In this document: in pieces, positions 50,013 to 58,523 of the stretch | Layout: each line of letters opens with the position of its first letter | How positions within the stretch are numbered: position 1 is the first letter of the stretch | Source of the DNA: JAFGNV01 sp964612485 | GTDB lineage: Bacteria > Chloroflexota > Anaerolineae > 4572-78 > J111 | Direction: 5' to 3' | Length of the DNA stretch: 64,000 nucleotides | Assembly (NCBI GenBank): GCA_964612485.1 | Contig: CAZTFF010000018.1 | Coordinates: 1 to 64,000, forward strand | The notes under the pieces: model-generated | The model's database searches: none | The model's input: the letters and a program-made list of their open reading frames with translations, nothing else | What the model was told of the DNA's origin: nothing | Made by a program: the position numbers and the translations under genes

Positions 50013-51932
50013 ATGGCTCGTAGAAAATTTAAACGCGCGCCGGACAAATTACCCCAGCATGATGAAATCTGGCACGTGCTCACCCATCACCTGCGGGTGT
50101 GGATTACGCCGGAGTTCGAGGAACCATATCGCCCCTATGTGGTGTTGGCGCTTAACCTGGAGCAGGATATACTTCAATGTATGGAACTGGTTGAAGAAAA
50201 GCCCACCCCTGAACAAATCAGCCAAATTTTGACCAAAGCCATGCAAAAACCGCCGTTGAGCACCGGGCAAAAAGCCCATCGCCCCACCCGCATTCAGATT
50301 GAAAATGCCGATTGGCTAGCGCCCCTCAAATCCGAATTCGGCAAGCTTGAGATTGGCGTGCAGCAGTACCCCCGCACCGAACAATTGAACATCATAGTGG
50401 CCGATCTGGAACAACATATGCGCAGCCAATCGCCTGAATTTCCCGGCCTGCTCTCCGTAAAAGGAGTTACCCCCGCCTTTCTTGAGACTCTTCTTGCCGC
50501 AGCCGCCGAATTCTATCGGCTTGCGCCGTGGGTCTATTTTGACGACCGGCATCCGTTCGCAATCTGGCTTGAGTCGAAAAAGGAGACCCGTTATTTCCAT
50601 GTGATGGGCAACGCCGGTATGGAATACGGCCTGGCCATGTATCGCCGCTGGAGCGACGTGGAACGAATGTACACCTTTGTCGATGATCCTATGGAAAAAT
50701 TACCTGAGGACGGCGGCAATTCTTTCTTTTTTTCACCGGTTCATGAGATTCCCGTTGATGATTGGGATGCCATAGAACAATACGGTTGGGATGTAGCCGA
50801 CGATGAGCAGGCGTATCCCTTCCCGATGCGATTCTTGCGATACGACAAACCCCAACGCCCGCCGCTGGAAGATTTGCAGTGGTACGAAGCCGTATTGCGG
50901 GCCGTGCCGATCTTTCTGCAAGAGCATTTCTTGCCCCGGGAAAACGATCCGCCCTCTGCCGCCGATCCACTTACGGCCACAATTACGGTTGAGACCCACG
51001 ACGGCCCGCAAGATGTTTCAATCACACTTCCCGGTGGTGAACTGTCTACCATTGATTTTCCGGCGGGCGCAGAGGATTGGCCGGATGATGATGACGAAAC
51101 GGCAGACGAGTTGGCCTTTGATCGCCGGGGCATGGAAGGCGCGATGCGGATGTTTGGATCCGGCTTCGACGACCCGGCCCTGAACGAAGCGCAGGATTTG
51201 ATGTACCAGGCTTTTGAAGAAAAGAATCCGGCCAAACGCATCATCCTGGCCCACGAAGCGCTGGAAATCTCTCCCGATTGCGCCGATGCCTACGTGCTTT
51301 TGGCCGAAGAAGAAGCCGATACCGTGGGCCGCGCCCTGGAATATTACCAGAAAGCGGTCGAAGCCGGCGAGCGCGCCCTGGGAGAAGATTATTTTGAGGA
51401 GAACGAAGGCCATTTTTGGGGCCTGCTGGAAACCCGTCCCTACATGCGCGCCCGGCAGGGCCTGGCCGAAATTCTCTGGCGATTGGACAAAACTGAGGAC
51501 GCCATGGCCCATTACCGGGATATGCTGCGCCTCAATCCCGATGATAATCAAGGCATTCGGTATTCATTGCTGAACCTGTTGGTACACAACAATCAAGATG
51601 GTGAAGCCATGGACCTGATTGATGAATATGAAGATGACGCTATGGCCGAGTGGCTTTATACCAATGCCCTGTTGGTTTTTCGGGCCGAGGGAGCCGGTTC
51701 TGAAGCCAACCGCCGGTTGCGTGAGGCGCTGGAACAAAATTCGCACGTGCCGGATTATTTGACCGGACAAAAACGATTGCCGATCAAACGCCCTCCCTAT
51801 ATGTCCTGGGGCGGTGAGGATGAAGCTGTTCACTATGCCGCCGGCTATCTCGATGCCTGGCGCAAAACACCGGGCGCGCTGGACTGGCTGAAAAGCCAGC
51901 ACAAATCGGGATCAAAAAAGAAGAAACGTTAA
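50013..51932 (+). CDS. Two-part protein with ST7-like TPR C-terminus
   Basis: 639 residues, soluble. The N-terminal 350 residues match a family of uncharacterised bacterial proteins (DUF6930-like; 'IWHVLTHHLRVWITPEFEEPYRPYVVLALNLEQDILQCMEL'), followed by an acidic linker. From about 390 it has 'EKNPAKRIILAHEALEISPDCADAYVLLAEEEADTVGRALEYYQKAVEAGERALGEDYF', a TPR array resembling eukaryotic ST7, ending in 'AGYLDAWRKTPGALDWLKSQ'. The tail is Lys-rich. No function is known for bacterial members. AGAAAGGAAT precedes the ATG. Confidence 0.68.
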   Translation: MARRKFKRAPDKLPQHDEIWHVLTHHLRVWITPEFEEPYRPYVVLALNLEQDILQCMELVEEKPTPEQISQILTKAMQKPPLSTGQKAHRPTRIQIENADWLAPLKSEFGKLEIGVQQYPRTEQLNIIVADLEQHMRSQSPEFPGLLSVKGVTPAFLETLLAAAAEFYRLAPWVYFDDRHPFAIWLESKKETRYFHVMGNAGMEYGLAMYRRWSDVERMYTFVDDPMEKLPEDGGNSFFFSPVHEIPVDDWDAIEQYGWDVADDEQAYPFPMRFLRYDKPQRPPLEDLQWYEAVLRAVPIFLQEHFLPRENDPPSAADPLTATITVETHDGPQDVSITLPGGELSTIDFPAGAEDWPDDDDETADELAFDRRGMEGAMRMFGSGFDDPALNEAQDLMYQAFEEKNPAKRIILAHEALEISPDCADAYVLLAEEEADTVGRALEYYQKAVEAGERALGEDYFEENEGHFWGLLETRPYMRARQGLAEILWRLDKTEDAMAHYRDMLRLNPDDNQGIRYSLLNLLVHNNQDGEAMDLIDEYEDDAMAEWLYTNALLVFRAEGAGSEANRRLREALEQNSHVPDYLTGQKRLPIKRPPYMSWGGEDEAVHYAAGYLDAWRKTPGALDWLKSQHKSGSKKKKR

Positions 51933-51941
51933 TATAGTCTC

Positions 51942-52910
51942 GTGACCTTTGATAAACAGACTCTAACCCGGCTTGTCCAACCCTTTCTGCCTGTTCAAAA
52001 CTCCATTGATTTCACGCCGCTGCAAACCGGCAAACACAACGTCTCGTTTTGGGTTGATTCCGATGAGGGCCGTTTTGTGCTGCGTATTGCCCCGCCCGAT
52101 GACGCCGGCTTTTTGTTTTACGAACGCCGGATGATGCGCCAGGAGCCGGACCTCCACACCCTCATCCGCGCCAAAACCGATCTGCCGGTGGCCGAAATTA
52201 TCGGCGCCGATTTCAGCCGCGCCCTCATAGACCGGGACTATTTGCTGATGACAGCGCTGCCCGGCACGCCTCTGAGCGATGCGCCCGGCCTGACCGCCTC
52301 AATGTTTGAGCGGGCGCTGCGGCAGGTGGGCGAATATTTACGCCAATTGCACGGCCTGACGACTGCCGAACATCTGGCGCGCGAACAATTTGGTTATCTG
52401 GGCGCGCATCGGCCTATGGAGCCGCAGCCTACCTGGGCCGAGGCGTTTCGGGTAATGTGGAATCAATTGCTGGATGATGTGGTGGCCTGCGGCGGCTACA
52501 GCGAGGAGGAAGGCAGCGCCATGCGGAATCTGCTGGAGCTTCACGACGAGCATTTCAACCGCCCGGCGACGCCCCGCCTGTTGCATATGGACATCTGGAG
52601 CCAGAACATCCTGATCGATGAAAACGGTAATGTCACCGGCCTGGTAGATTTTGACCGGGCGCTGTGGGGCGATATTGAGATAGAGTTTGCCGTGCTCGAT
52701 TACTGCGGCATCAGCCAACCGGCCTTTTGGGAAGGATACGGCCTGCCGCGCGACGAGTCGCTGCCCGCGATGATTCGCCGCCAATTTTACCTGCTGTACG
52801 AAATCCAGAAATACATTCCCATCCGCATCTGGCGGGGCAATGATCCCGCTGCCGCCCGTCAATATAAACAGCAGAGTTTTCAGATGGCGGCTCAACTGCT
52901 CCCGGAATGA
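51942..52910 (+). CDS. Aminoglycoside phosphotransferase (APH)-family kinase
   Basis: 322 residues, GTG start at 51942, nine bases after the preceding stop. The kinase-like fold has 'LQTGKHNVSFWVDSDEGRFVLRIAP', the Brenner motif 'LLHMDIWSQNIL' with catalytic Asp, and 'GLVDFDRALWGDIEIEFAVLDY' for the metal Asp. The family includes choline, homoserine and fructosamine kinases as well as antibiotic kinases; resistance should not be assumed. The SGNH hydrolase starts 4 bases after its end. Confidence 0.83.
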   Translation: MTFDKQTLTRLVQPFLPVQNSIDFTPLQTGKHNVSFWVDSDEGRFVLRIAPPDDAGFLFYERRMMRQEPDLHTLIRAKTDLPVAEIIGADFSRALIDRDYLLMTALPGTPLSDAPGLTASMFERALRQVGEYLRQLHGLTTAEHLAREQFGYLGAHRPMEPQPTWAEAFRVMWNQLLDDVVACGGYSEEEGSAMRNLLELHDEHFNRPATPRLLHMDIWSQNILIDENGNVTGLVDFDRALWGDIEIEFAVLDYCGISQPAFWEGYGLPRDESLPAMIRRQFYLLYEIQKYIPIRIWRGNDPAAARQYKQQSFQMAAQLLPE

Positions 52911-52914
52911 GACC

Positions 52915-53493
52915 ATGACCCAAACCCTGCTTTTTTATGGCGATTCCCGCGCCGCCGATTGGCCCGCCCCCGATGTGCCCGGTTATGCCGTGGTCAATCG
53001 CGGCGTGGGCGGCCAAACCTCGGCGGAGGCAGTGGCTTATCTGGATAGCGCGCTGGCGGGCCTACAGCCCAACATTGTGGTGGTGCAAATTGGGGTCAAT
53101 GATCTTTCGATGCTCACCTTCAACCCCAACCAGCGCGCGGCAATTGTAGAGACGTGCCGGCGCAATATCCGGCAGCTTGTGGCCCGGTTAGCAGACATCA
53201 GCGAGTGCGTAGTTTTGACCACCATTTTCCCCATAGGCGATGCGGAGCTATTCTTTTACGATGTTAGTGAAATGATCGACGCGCTGGATGAGGTGAACGA
53301 CTTTATCCATGCCCTGGCCGGCCCTCAGATAACCATTTTTGACGCCTATGCCGTTTTAGCGGCGGACGACGGCCTGGTTCAGCCCGATTATGCTCTGGAT
53401 ATGCTGCATCTCAATCCGTTGGGCTACCGGGCGCTGAATCGGGCTTTGATCGATGTTTTTGCCACGTTAGTAGGGCCGCAATCCCCAGTGTAA
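52915..53493 (+). CDS. SGNH/GDSL-family hydrolase
   Basis: 192 residues; ATG at 52915. 'LLFYGDSRAAD' has the nucleophilic Ser (GDS, 9-11), 'NRGVGGQTS' the Gly block, 'QIGVNDLSML' the Asn (N62), and 'ALDMLHLNPLGYRAL' the Asp/His pair. An esterase or acetyl-hydrolase with no signal peptide, so cytoplasmic. Its last 83 bases overlap the convergent YfhO gene. Confidence 0.87.
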   Translation: MTQTLLFYGDSRAADWPAPDVPGYAVVNRGVGGQTSAEAVAYLDSALAGLQPNIVVVQIGVNDLSMLTFNPNQRAAIVETCRRNIRQLVARLADISECVVLTTIFPIGDAELFFYDVSEMIDALDEVNDFIHALAGPQITIFDAYAVLAADDGLVQPDYALDMLHLNPLGYRALNRALIDVFATLVGPQSPV

Positions 53494-55810
53494 CCAATAC
53501 TCCCACCGACAGCCACACTCCCATGCGAAATGAGATTGGTTTGTACGAAAATACAATCTCGTGTTCCCCGGCGGGCACCAACACCGCCCGGCCAATGGTG
53601 TTGGCGCGATAGATTGGCGTTGGGGTGCCGTCCACTGTCGCCACCCAGCCCGGATAAAACGTATCGAGTAGCACCAGGTAGCCGTCGGCAGTCAGGTTGG
53701 CTTTCAGGCGGATCATTTGAGGATTTTCGTCGATGATGGTGGCTGTGCCGGTGACGCCCTCTGGCGGAGCAGCCGGAGCCGGGAGTTCGGCATCAGTTTC
53801 CAGCACCACGGTTTCAGCGGGATTGATGCTGCGGCCCTGGAGATAGCCCAGCGCCTCTTCCGGCGAGTTGGCCGGCACCACGTCGTGAACAATGAAAGCG
53901 CGGGGCAGCGGGTTCGGGTTTTCGTAAACAAACGACGCCCCCATCTCATCTGAGGCCGCCTCGCTGTAAACCAGGGGATAGGTGGCGGCCACGTCCGCGC
54001 CCATCTGGCCCAGCGTGAGCAGATATTTGGCCCCCACCACCTGGATGGCCTGCACCGGATCGGCTTCGTGCAAAAAGGTATTGTACCGGGCCATCAACAG
54101 CGACGAGCCGTGGCCGCCCGCGCTCCGCACCCGGTACACCGAGGGAAAATATTGCCCCAAATGGCTGACCGCCGCCGCCTCGCTGCCCATCCCCAGCGGA
54201 AAGACCCGCGCCTCGCCTGCGTTGTCCAAAACGTACTGCGCCCCGCCGGACAATTCTTGCCACCATTCCGCCGGTTTGGTGGGGTTGATGGTGGTGCCGC
54301 CCGCCGCGGCCAGCTCAAGCGCGAGGACCAGGATGAGCAGGATCGCAAAACTCTGCCGGCTGAGTCGTCGAAAGGCGTAGAGCGAGAAAAGCGCAACAGT
54401 CAAAATAATGTTGACTCCCAGCAGCGCCGCCGGTGTACTTAGCCCAACCAAAAATGAAGGCCACAACCGTTGCCGGTAAATTTCGTCAAAGGTGAAGGCT
54501 TTGTCGAGGATGGCCTGAGTTAGTTTGTGCTGCGGTTCCACGCTAAACCGCCAGATGAGGCCGCCAACCACCAGCAGCACCAGCATACCGATCAAAATGG
54601 CCAGCGCCCGGCGGGAAACGCTGCGTTGCAGCACGGCGTCCATGCCCAGGCCGGCCAGCACGGCCAGGGCCAGATTGACACCCATCAGCCAGCGGGACGG
54701 AATGCGGAACAGGTCGAAACCGGGCAGGTATTGGATTACCGTTTGGTACAGCGGCGTGTACTGCCCGGCGGCCAGCAGCCCGGCCCCGATCAGCAGAAAA
54801 ACAAAAAATAGCGCGTCTCGTTTGCGGCGCTGCGGCCAGGCAAAAAAAACCAGCACCAGCGAAATGAAGCCCGCGTAAATAAAATCTTCCTGAAAGGGAT
54901 CGCCGCCTTCAAAGCCAACCACGTTGTTGCCAAAGGCGCCGGGCAAAAGCAGGTTGAGCCACATGGCCGGCGGCAGCGAGTTTTCGGTAAGGAACTCAAA
55001 GCCGCGTTCCTGAGACCGTACGGAAAGTTGCTGTAGTTCCAGCGTGGGCAGCAGTTGGGGCGCGGCCAGCAGCAGCCCGGCAATGATGACCACGGCCAGC
55101 AGCAAAAGCGTGTGCGCTGCATATTTTAATTTTTGAGATACAGGCCCCATGCCGGAGAAAAAATCGACCGGAAGACGGTACGCGCCATAACTCACCATCA
55201 TCACCAGCGTGTAGAATACAATTTGGGGCTGGGACGTAAAGATTTGCAGCGCCAGCGGAAGGCCCGCCAGCAGCGCCATCAGCCGGCTTCGCTGCCGGAT
55301 GGTTTGGATCACGCCATACAGAATCAATGGCAGCCAGGCCGCGCCGGTCATAATGTTGAGGTTGGGAACTTGCCCCATCAAAAAGCCGCCAAATCCATAG
55401 GCTAAACCGGCTACGGCTGCGGCGGCCCAGCTCAACCCCATTGAGCGGGCCAGCAGCACGGTAAAAAAAGCTGCCAGAGGAAAATGGAGCATAATAAACA
55501 GCGAGAGTTCCAACGAGGGCGACAGCGAACTCAAAAAGAGCAGGCTGAAGGGGTACAACACGCCTACCTGGGATTCGGCCAGCAGGGGAATACCGGTATC
55601 TTCGTAGGGGTCCCACAGCGGCACGCGCCCGGCCAACCATTCGGAGGCGGCAAAAATGTGGCGCGGGTAGTGGATCCAGCTCAAATCTGTCCAGTAGAGC
55701 GTTTTGCCGCCCCAAATCAGTTCAGGAAATGCCAGGAATGGGAGGGTAAGAAAAAGAAGCGCGATCCAAAACAGGGGATGATGTGTCATTTTCTGGAAAA
55801 AAATTTTCAA
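53411..55810 (-). CDS. YfhO-family GT-C membrane protein
   Basis: 799 residues. The TTG at 55810 has AGGAGA six bases upstream; an ATG seven codons later has none. About 12 membrane helices, with the acidic loop 'YWTDLSWIHYPRHIFAASEWLAGRVPLWDPYEDTGIPLLAESQVGVLYP', and a soluble C-terminal part ending 'GYLVLLDTFYPGWVATVDGTPTPIYRANTIGRAVLVPAGEHEIVFSYKP', then a last helix. YfhO proteins attach sugars from lipid carriers to envelope polymers. It is a paralog of the N-terminal half of the large fusion at 6409-10710. Its last 83 bases overlap the SGNH hydrolase gene. Confidence 0.87.
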   Translation of the reverse strand: MKIFFQKMTHHPLFWIALLFLTLPFLAFPELIWGGKTLYWTDLSWIHYPRHIFAASEWLAGRVPLWDPYEDTGIPLLAESQVGVLYPFSLLFLSSLSPSLELSLFIMLHFPLAAFFTVLLARSMGLSWAAAAVAGLAYGFGGFLMGQVPNLNIMTGAAWLPLILYGVIQTIRQRSRLMALLAGLPLALQIFTSQPQIVFYTLVMMVSYGAYRLPVDFFSGMGPVSQKLKYAAHTLLLLAVVIIAGLLLAAPQLLPTLELQQLSVRSQERGFEFLTENSLPPAMWLNLLLPGAFGNNVVGFEGGDPFQEDFIYAGFISLVLVFFAWPQRRKRDALFFVFLLIGAGLLAAGQYTPLYQTVIQYLPGFDLFRIPSRWLMGVNLALAVLAGLGMDAVLQRSVSRRALAILIGMLVLLVVGGLIWRFSVEPQHKLTQAILDKAFTFDEIYRQRLWPSFLVGLSTPAALLGVNIILTVALFSLYAFRRLSRQSFAILLILVLALELAAAGGTTINPTKPAEWWQELSGGAQYVLDNAGEARVFPLGMGSEAAAVSHLGQYFPSVYRVRSAGGHGSSLLMARYNTFLHEADPVQAIQVVGAKYLLTLGQMGADVAATYPLVYSEAASDEMGASFVYENPNPLPRAFIVHDVVPANSPEEALGYLQGRSINPAETVVLETDAELPAPAAPPEGVTGTATIIDENPQMIRLKANLTADGYLVLLDTFYPGWVATVDGTPTPIYRANTIGRAVLVPAGEHEIVFSYKPISFRMGVWLSVGVLVTLGIAALLTWQKHRSKPDSAPGSPTD

Positions 55811-55924
55811 ATCACGTCTCCTGACGGTTGGGTGATGCGGCTGCCTATTCTACCATAAAGTTCTCAAACGTAAAACGTAAAAAACATCGGAGTGATCTTC
55901 CATTCGTGTAGGTCAAAAAGATTA

Positions 55925-55953
55925 TTGCGATTCAACCGGGTGTGAGGTACAAT
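55925..55953 (+). promoter_or_regulatory. lspA promoter (TTGCGA-17-TACAAT)
   Basis: -35 TTGCGA at 55925-55930, -10 TACAAT at 55948-55953, spacer 17. The expected start is near 55960, leaving a leader of about 29 bases with AAGGGG at 55976-55981. Confidence 0.65.
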
Positions 55954-55988
55954 TATCCCAGATTTAACCCAACGGAAGGGGTGGCCTT

Positions 55989-56546
55989 ATCAACGAGCAA
56001 GAAAAACAGGTTCTAAAATCTAAACGACGCGCGGCGTTTCCCACCATCTTGGGGCTGGGGGCCGTTATTTTTGCGCTGGATCAGGCGTCTAAATATCTGG
56101 TGCTGCGGCATATCCCCGAAGGCGAGTCGTGGAGTTTCATCCCGTATTTTTCCCGGCTCTTTCAATTTACGCATATTACCAATACAGGGGCGGCTTTTGG
56201 ATCGTTCCCCGGCCTGGGTGAGATATTGTTTAAATGGGTGGCGGTGGTGGTAATCCTGGCCATTTTGGCCGAGATTCTGTTTTTTCACAATTTACCCACT
56301 GAAAACATCGGTGTGCGTCTCAGCCTGGGCCTGGTTATTGGCGGGGCAATGGGCAATTTGATGGATCGGCTGGTGCGGCCCGAGGCGGCGGTGGTGGATT
56401 TTGTGGATATTGGTTTTTGGCCTATCTTCAACGTGGCCGATATGTCTATTGTTTGCGGCGTCTGCATTCTGGCGTATTATTTGTGGAACGAAGATCATCA
56501 GCCGGACCAAAGGCTCCATTTATCTAACGAAGGGGGAGAAATATGA
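55989..56546 (+). CDS. lspA: Lipoprotein signal peptidase
   Basis: 185 residues if started at the ATC at 55989, which has AAGGGG seven bases upstream; no ATG, GTG or TTG lies in frame between the upstream stop and a TTG at 56049 that lacks a ribosome site and would truncate the first helix. Catalytic Asp pair: 'NLMDRLVRPEAAVVDFVDIGF' and 'FNVADMSIVCG'; also 'ITNTGAAFGSFPG'. Four membrane helices. It processes prolipoproteins, consistent with several lipoproteins in this window. Adjacent to rluD, as often seen. Confidence 0.9.
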   Translation: MNEQEKQVLKSKRRAAFPTILGLGAVIFALDQASKYLVLRHIPEGESWSFIPYFSRLFQFTHITNTGAAFGSFPGLGEILFKWVAVVVILAILAEILFFHNLPTENIGVRLSLGLVIGGAMGNLMDRLVRPEAAVVDFVDIGFWPIFNVADMSIVCGVCILAYYLWNEDHQPDQRLHLSNEGGEI

Positions 56547-56830
56547 GTCAATTACCGGATCGACTGTCGATGTTGCGCGGCGCGTTGGTTGATAAATTAT
56601 CCGCCTACGGCCAAAAAGCGGGTGATTTGGGGCAGCAAGTCCGCAAACGGGTGTTTGGATTTCGACAACGGTCAACATTTTTCATCGACCGCTCTTCTTT
56701 TTCGGTGAAACTGTTGCACGAACATAAATTGGTCCAGCGCAAACGGGCCTTCCAGCAGGGCGGCGGCGAGCGGTCCGGGATGGTGCGCTATGCCCTGGAT
56801 AAAGTGCGCCACCGAAACCAACAGCCCTGA
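56543..56830 (+). CDS. Basic 95-residue protein coupled to lspA and rluD
   Basis: Starts within the last codon of lspA (ATGA overlap) and ends at the first base of rluD (TGATG), with GGGGGAG upstream. Strongly basic, mostly helical: 'LVDKLSAYGQKAGDLGQQVRKRVFGFRQRSTFFIDRSSFSVKLLHEHKLVQRKRAF'. No family recognised. The tight coupling argues for a real gene. Confidence 0.6.
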   Translation: MSQLPDRLSMLRGALVDKLSAYGQKAGDLGQQVRKRVFGFRQRSTFFIDRSSFSVKLLHEHKLVQRKRAFQQGGGERSGMVRYALDKVRHRNQQP

Positions 56831-57780
56831 TGGCTTCGGCGCAGACCCTTCAAATTCAGGTTGACGGCCCGGCCACGCGCCTCGACCACTTTTTGGCCGG
56901 CACTGTCTCTCATCTCTCTCGATCCCAACTGCAAAAACTCATTCGCCAGGGCGCTGTGACCGTGACTTCGCCGGAGCGCCCGCCCGATCCTGTGACGCGC
57001 CCGGCTGTCACCGTGCAGCCGGGCGATGTGATTACGCTGCAATTACCGTCTCCCCCCCCCGCAGACCTCCAACCCGAAGAAATGCCCCTGGACATTGTGT
57101 TTGAAGACGATGATCTGGTTGTCGTCAACAAACCGGCGGGCCTGGTGGTGCATCCCGCCCAGGGACACCAAAGCGGCACGCTGGTCAACGCGCTGCTGGC
57201 CCGCTATCCTGATTTGGACGCGATGCGCGGCGGTACTGCATCTGACCGGCCCGGTATTGTTCACCGGCTCGACCGCGATACCTCGGGCTTGATCGTGGTG
57301 GCCCGCACGCCCGAAGCTTTGAAAAATTTGCAGCGCCAGTTCAAAAATCGAACAGTGGAGAAAATCTACCTGGCCCTCGTTTTTGGCCGGCCCGACGCGC
57401 CGGAAGGGGTGATCGACGTGCCGCTGGGGCGCGATCTCCGCCGCCGGCAAAAATTCGCCGCCCGCCCCGACGGAAAACCGGCCCGCACCCACTACCGGCT
57501 CAAAGCCGATTACGGCGCGTACAGTTTGCTGGAAATCGGCCTGGAAACGGGCCGCACCCACCAGATCCGGGTGCATCTGGCCTGGCTCAAATGCCCGGTA
57601 GTGGGCGATACAGTGTATGGCCGCAAAAAGAACAATCTCGGACTCAAACACCAATTTCTGCACGCCCGGCAATTGCGGTTTGACCACCCGCGCAGCGGGG
57701 AGACGCTTCGGTTGAAAGCGCCGCTGCCCGATGATCTACAGCATGTCATCAATGGGTTGGACAAGCGGATTTGTAATTAG
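56830..57780 (+). CDS. rluD: RluA-family 23S rRNA pseudouridine synthase
   Basis: 316 residues. S4 domain (about 16-62, 'TRLDHFLAGTVSHLSRSQLQKLIRQGAVTV'), then the catalytic domain with 'VNKPAGLVVHPAQGH' and HRLDRDTSGL (catalytic D148). 'LETGRTHQIRVHLAWLKCPVVGDTVYG' closes the active site. S4 plus length fits the RluD branch that modifies 23S rRNA helix 69, though RluC cannot be excluded. Confidence 0.92.
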   Translation: MASAQTLQIQVDGPATRLDHFLAGTVSHLSRSQLQKLIRQGAVTVTSPERPPDPVTRPAVTVQPGDVITLQLPSPPPADLQPEEMPLDIVFEDDDLVVVNKPAGLVVHPAQGHQSGTLVNALLARYPDLDAMRGGTASDRPGIVHRLDRDTSGLIVVARTPEALKNLQRQFKNRTVEKIYLALVFGRPDAPEGVIDVPLGRDLRRRQKFAARPDGKPARTHYRLKADYGAYSLLEIGLETGRTHQIRVHLAWLKCPVVGDTVYGRKKNNLGLKHQFLHARQLRFDHPRSGETLRLKAPLPDDLQHVINGLDKRICN

Positions 57781-57785
57781 GCGGG

Positions 57786-57826
57786 TTGTTGATTAAGTTG
57801 ATGTGGATTATAATGTATATCATTAT
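57786..57826 (+). promoter_or_regulatory. Promoter and overlapping operator of the toxin-antitoxin module
   Basis: -35 TTGTTG (57786-57791), 17-base spacer, -10 TATAAT (57809-57814). A perfect palindrome ataatg-tatat-cattat (57810-57826) covers the -10, as expected for autoregulation by a ribbon-helix-helix antitoxin. Confidence 0.7.
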
Positions 57827-57847
57827 CCATATTTCAACAGGACGTGA

Positions 57848-58084
57848 ATGATGAAAACCATCCAAATGACCATTGATGAGTCGCTGTTAGCTGAAGTTGA
57901 TCGGGTGACCCAAAATATGGATCTCAGCCGTTCCGCTTTTATTCGAGAGGCTTTGCAACTGGCTTTACGGCGTTACAAAATCCTTGAGTTGGAACGAAAG
58001 CAGGCCGAAGGGTATGCCCAACACCCCGTTGAACCGGGCGAGTTTGATGTTTGGCCGGCTGAACAGGTGTGGGGGGAGGCATGA
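57848..58084 (+). CDS. mazE: Ribbon-helix-helix antitoxin
   Basis: 78 residues (a second ATG follows directly). The N-terminal RHH fold 'KTIQMTIDESLLAEVDRVTQNMDLSRSAFIREALQLALRRYK' binds the operator upstream; the C-terminal tail after residue 50 is disordered and ends in 'EFDVWPAEQVWGEA', the part that would wrap the toxin. It overlaps the toxin start by 4 bases (ATGA). Confidence 0.83.
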   Translation: MMKTIQMTIDESLLAEVDRVTQNMDLSRSAFIREALQLALRRYKILELERKQAEGYAQHPVEPGEFDVWPAEQVWGEA

Positions 58085-58413
58085 AATGGGGCGAAGTTCG
58101 CTGGTATACCTTCAAAGAGCCTGATAGACGTCGCCCGGTTCTCATATTGACTCGTACCTCGGCCATTAGCTTTTTGAACGCCCTGACGGTTGCACCCATT
58201 ACCACAACCATCCGTGATATTCCTTCTGAAGTTTTTTTGAGCCGTGAAGACGGACTTTTTGCTAACTGCGCCGTTAATTTGGATAATGTGCAAACTGTAC
58301 CCAAATCTCAACTCGGTGAATTGATAACCCACCTCTCGACGGACCGAATGGAAGAGATAAAACACGCCCTGATTTTTGCTTTGGGGTTTGACTCGCTGCT
58401 TTTTAGGGATTGA
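58081..58413 (+). CDS. mazF: MazF-type mRNA interferase toxin
   Basis: 110 residues from the ATG at 58081, with GGGGAGG upstream. 'GEVRWYTFKEPDRRRPVLILTRTSAISFLNALTVAPITTTIRDIPSEVFLSREDGLFANCAVNLDNVQTVPKSQLG' is the PemK/MazF fold, including the Arg in loop 1 and the Thr near 'VAPITTT'. It should cleave mRNA at specific sequences. Paired with the RHH antitoxin. Confidence 0.87.
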   Translation: MKWGEVRWYTFKEPDRRRPVLILTRTSAISFLNALTVAPITTTIRDIPSEVFLSREDGLFANCAVNLDNVQTVPKSQLGELITHLSTDRMEEIKHALIFALGFDSLLFRD

Positions 58414-58523
58414 TCGAGCGGTGTGTTTTTTGTCAGCCAAAGAAAGTGGTAAGTGATTGGTGAGTCATTCCTCACTCATCATTTTTGATTCATTATGTTA
58501 ACTCTTGAAAAAAGGATAAATAG

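Noticed and set aside
51942..52910. Antibiotic resistance gene (aminoglycoside phosphotransferase).
   Set aside because: The APH fold is shared by many metabolic kinases and nothing here indicates aminoglycoside specificity.
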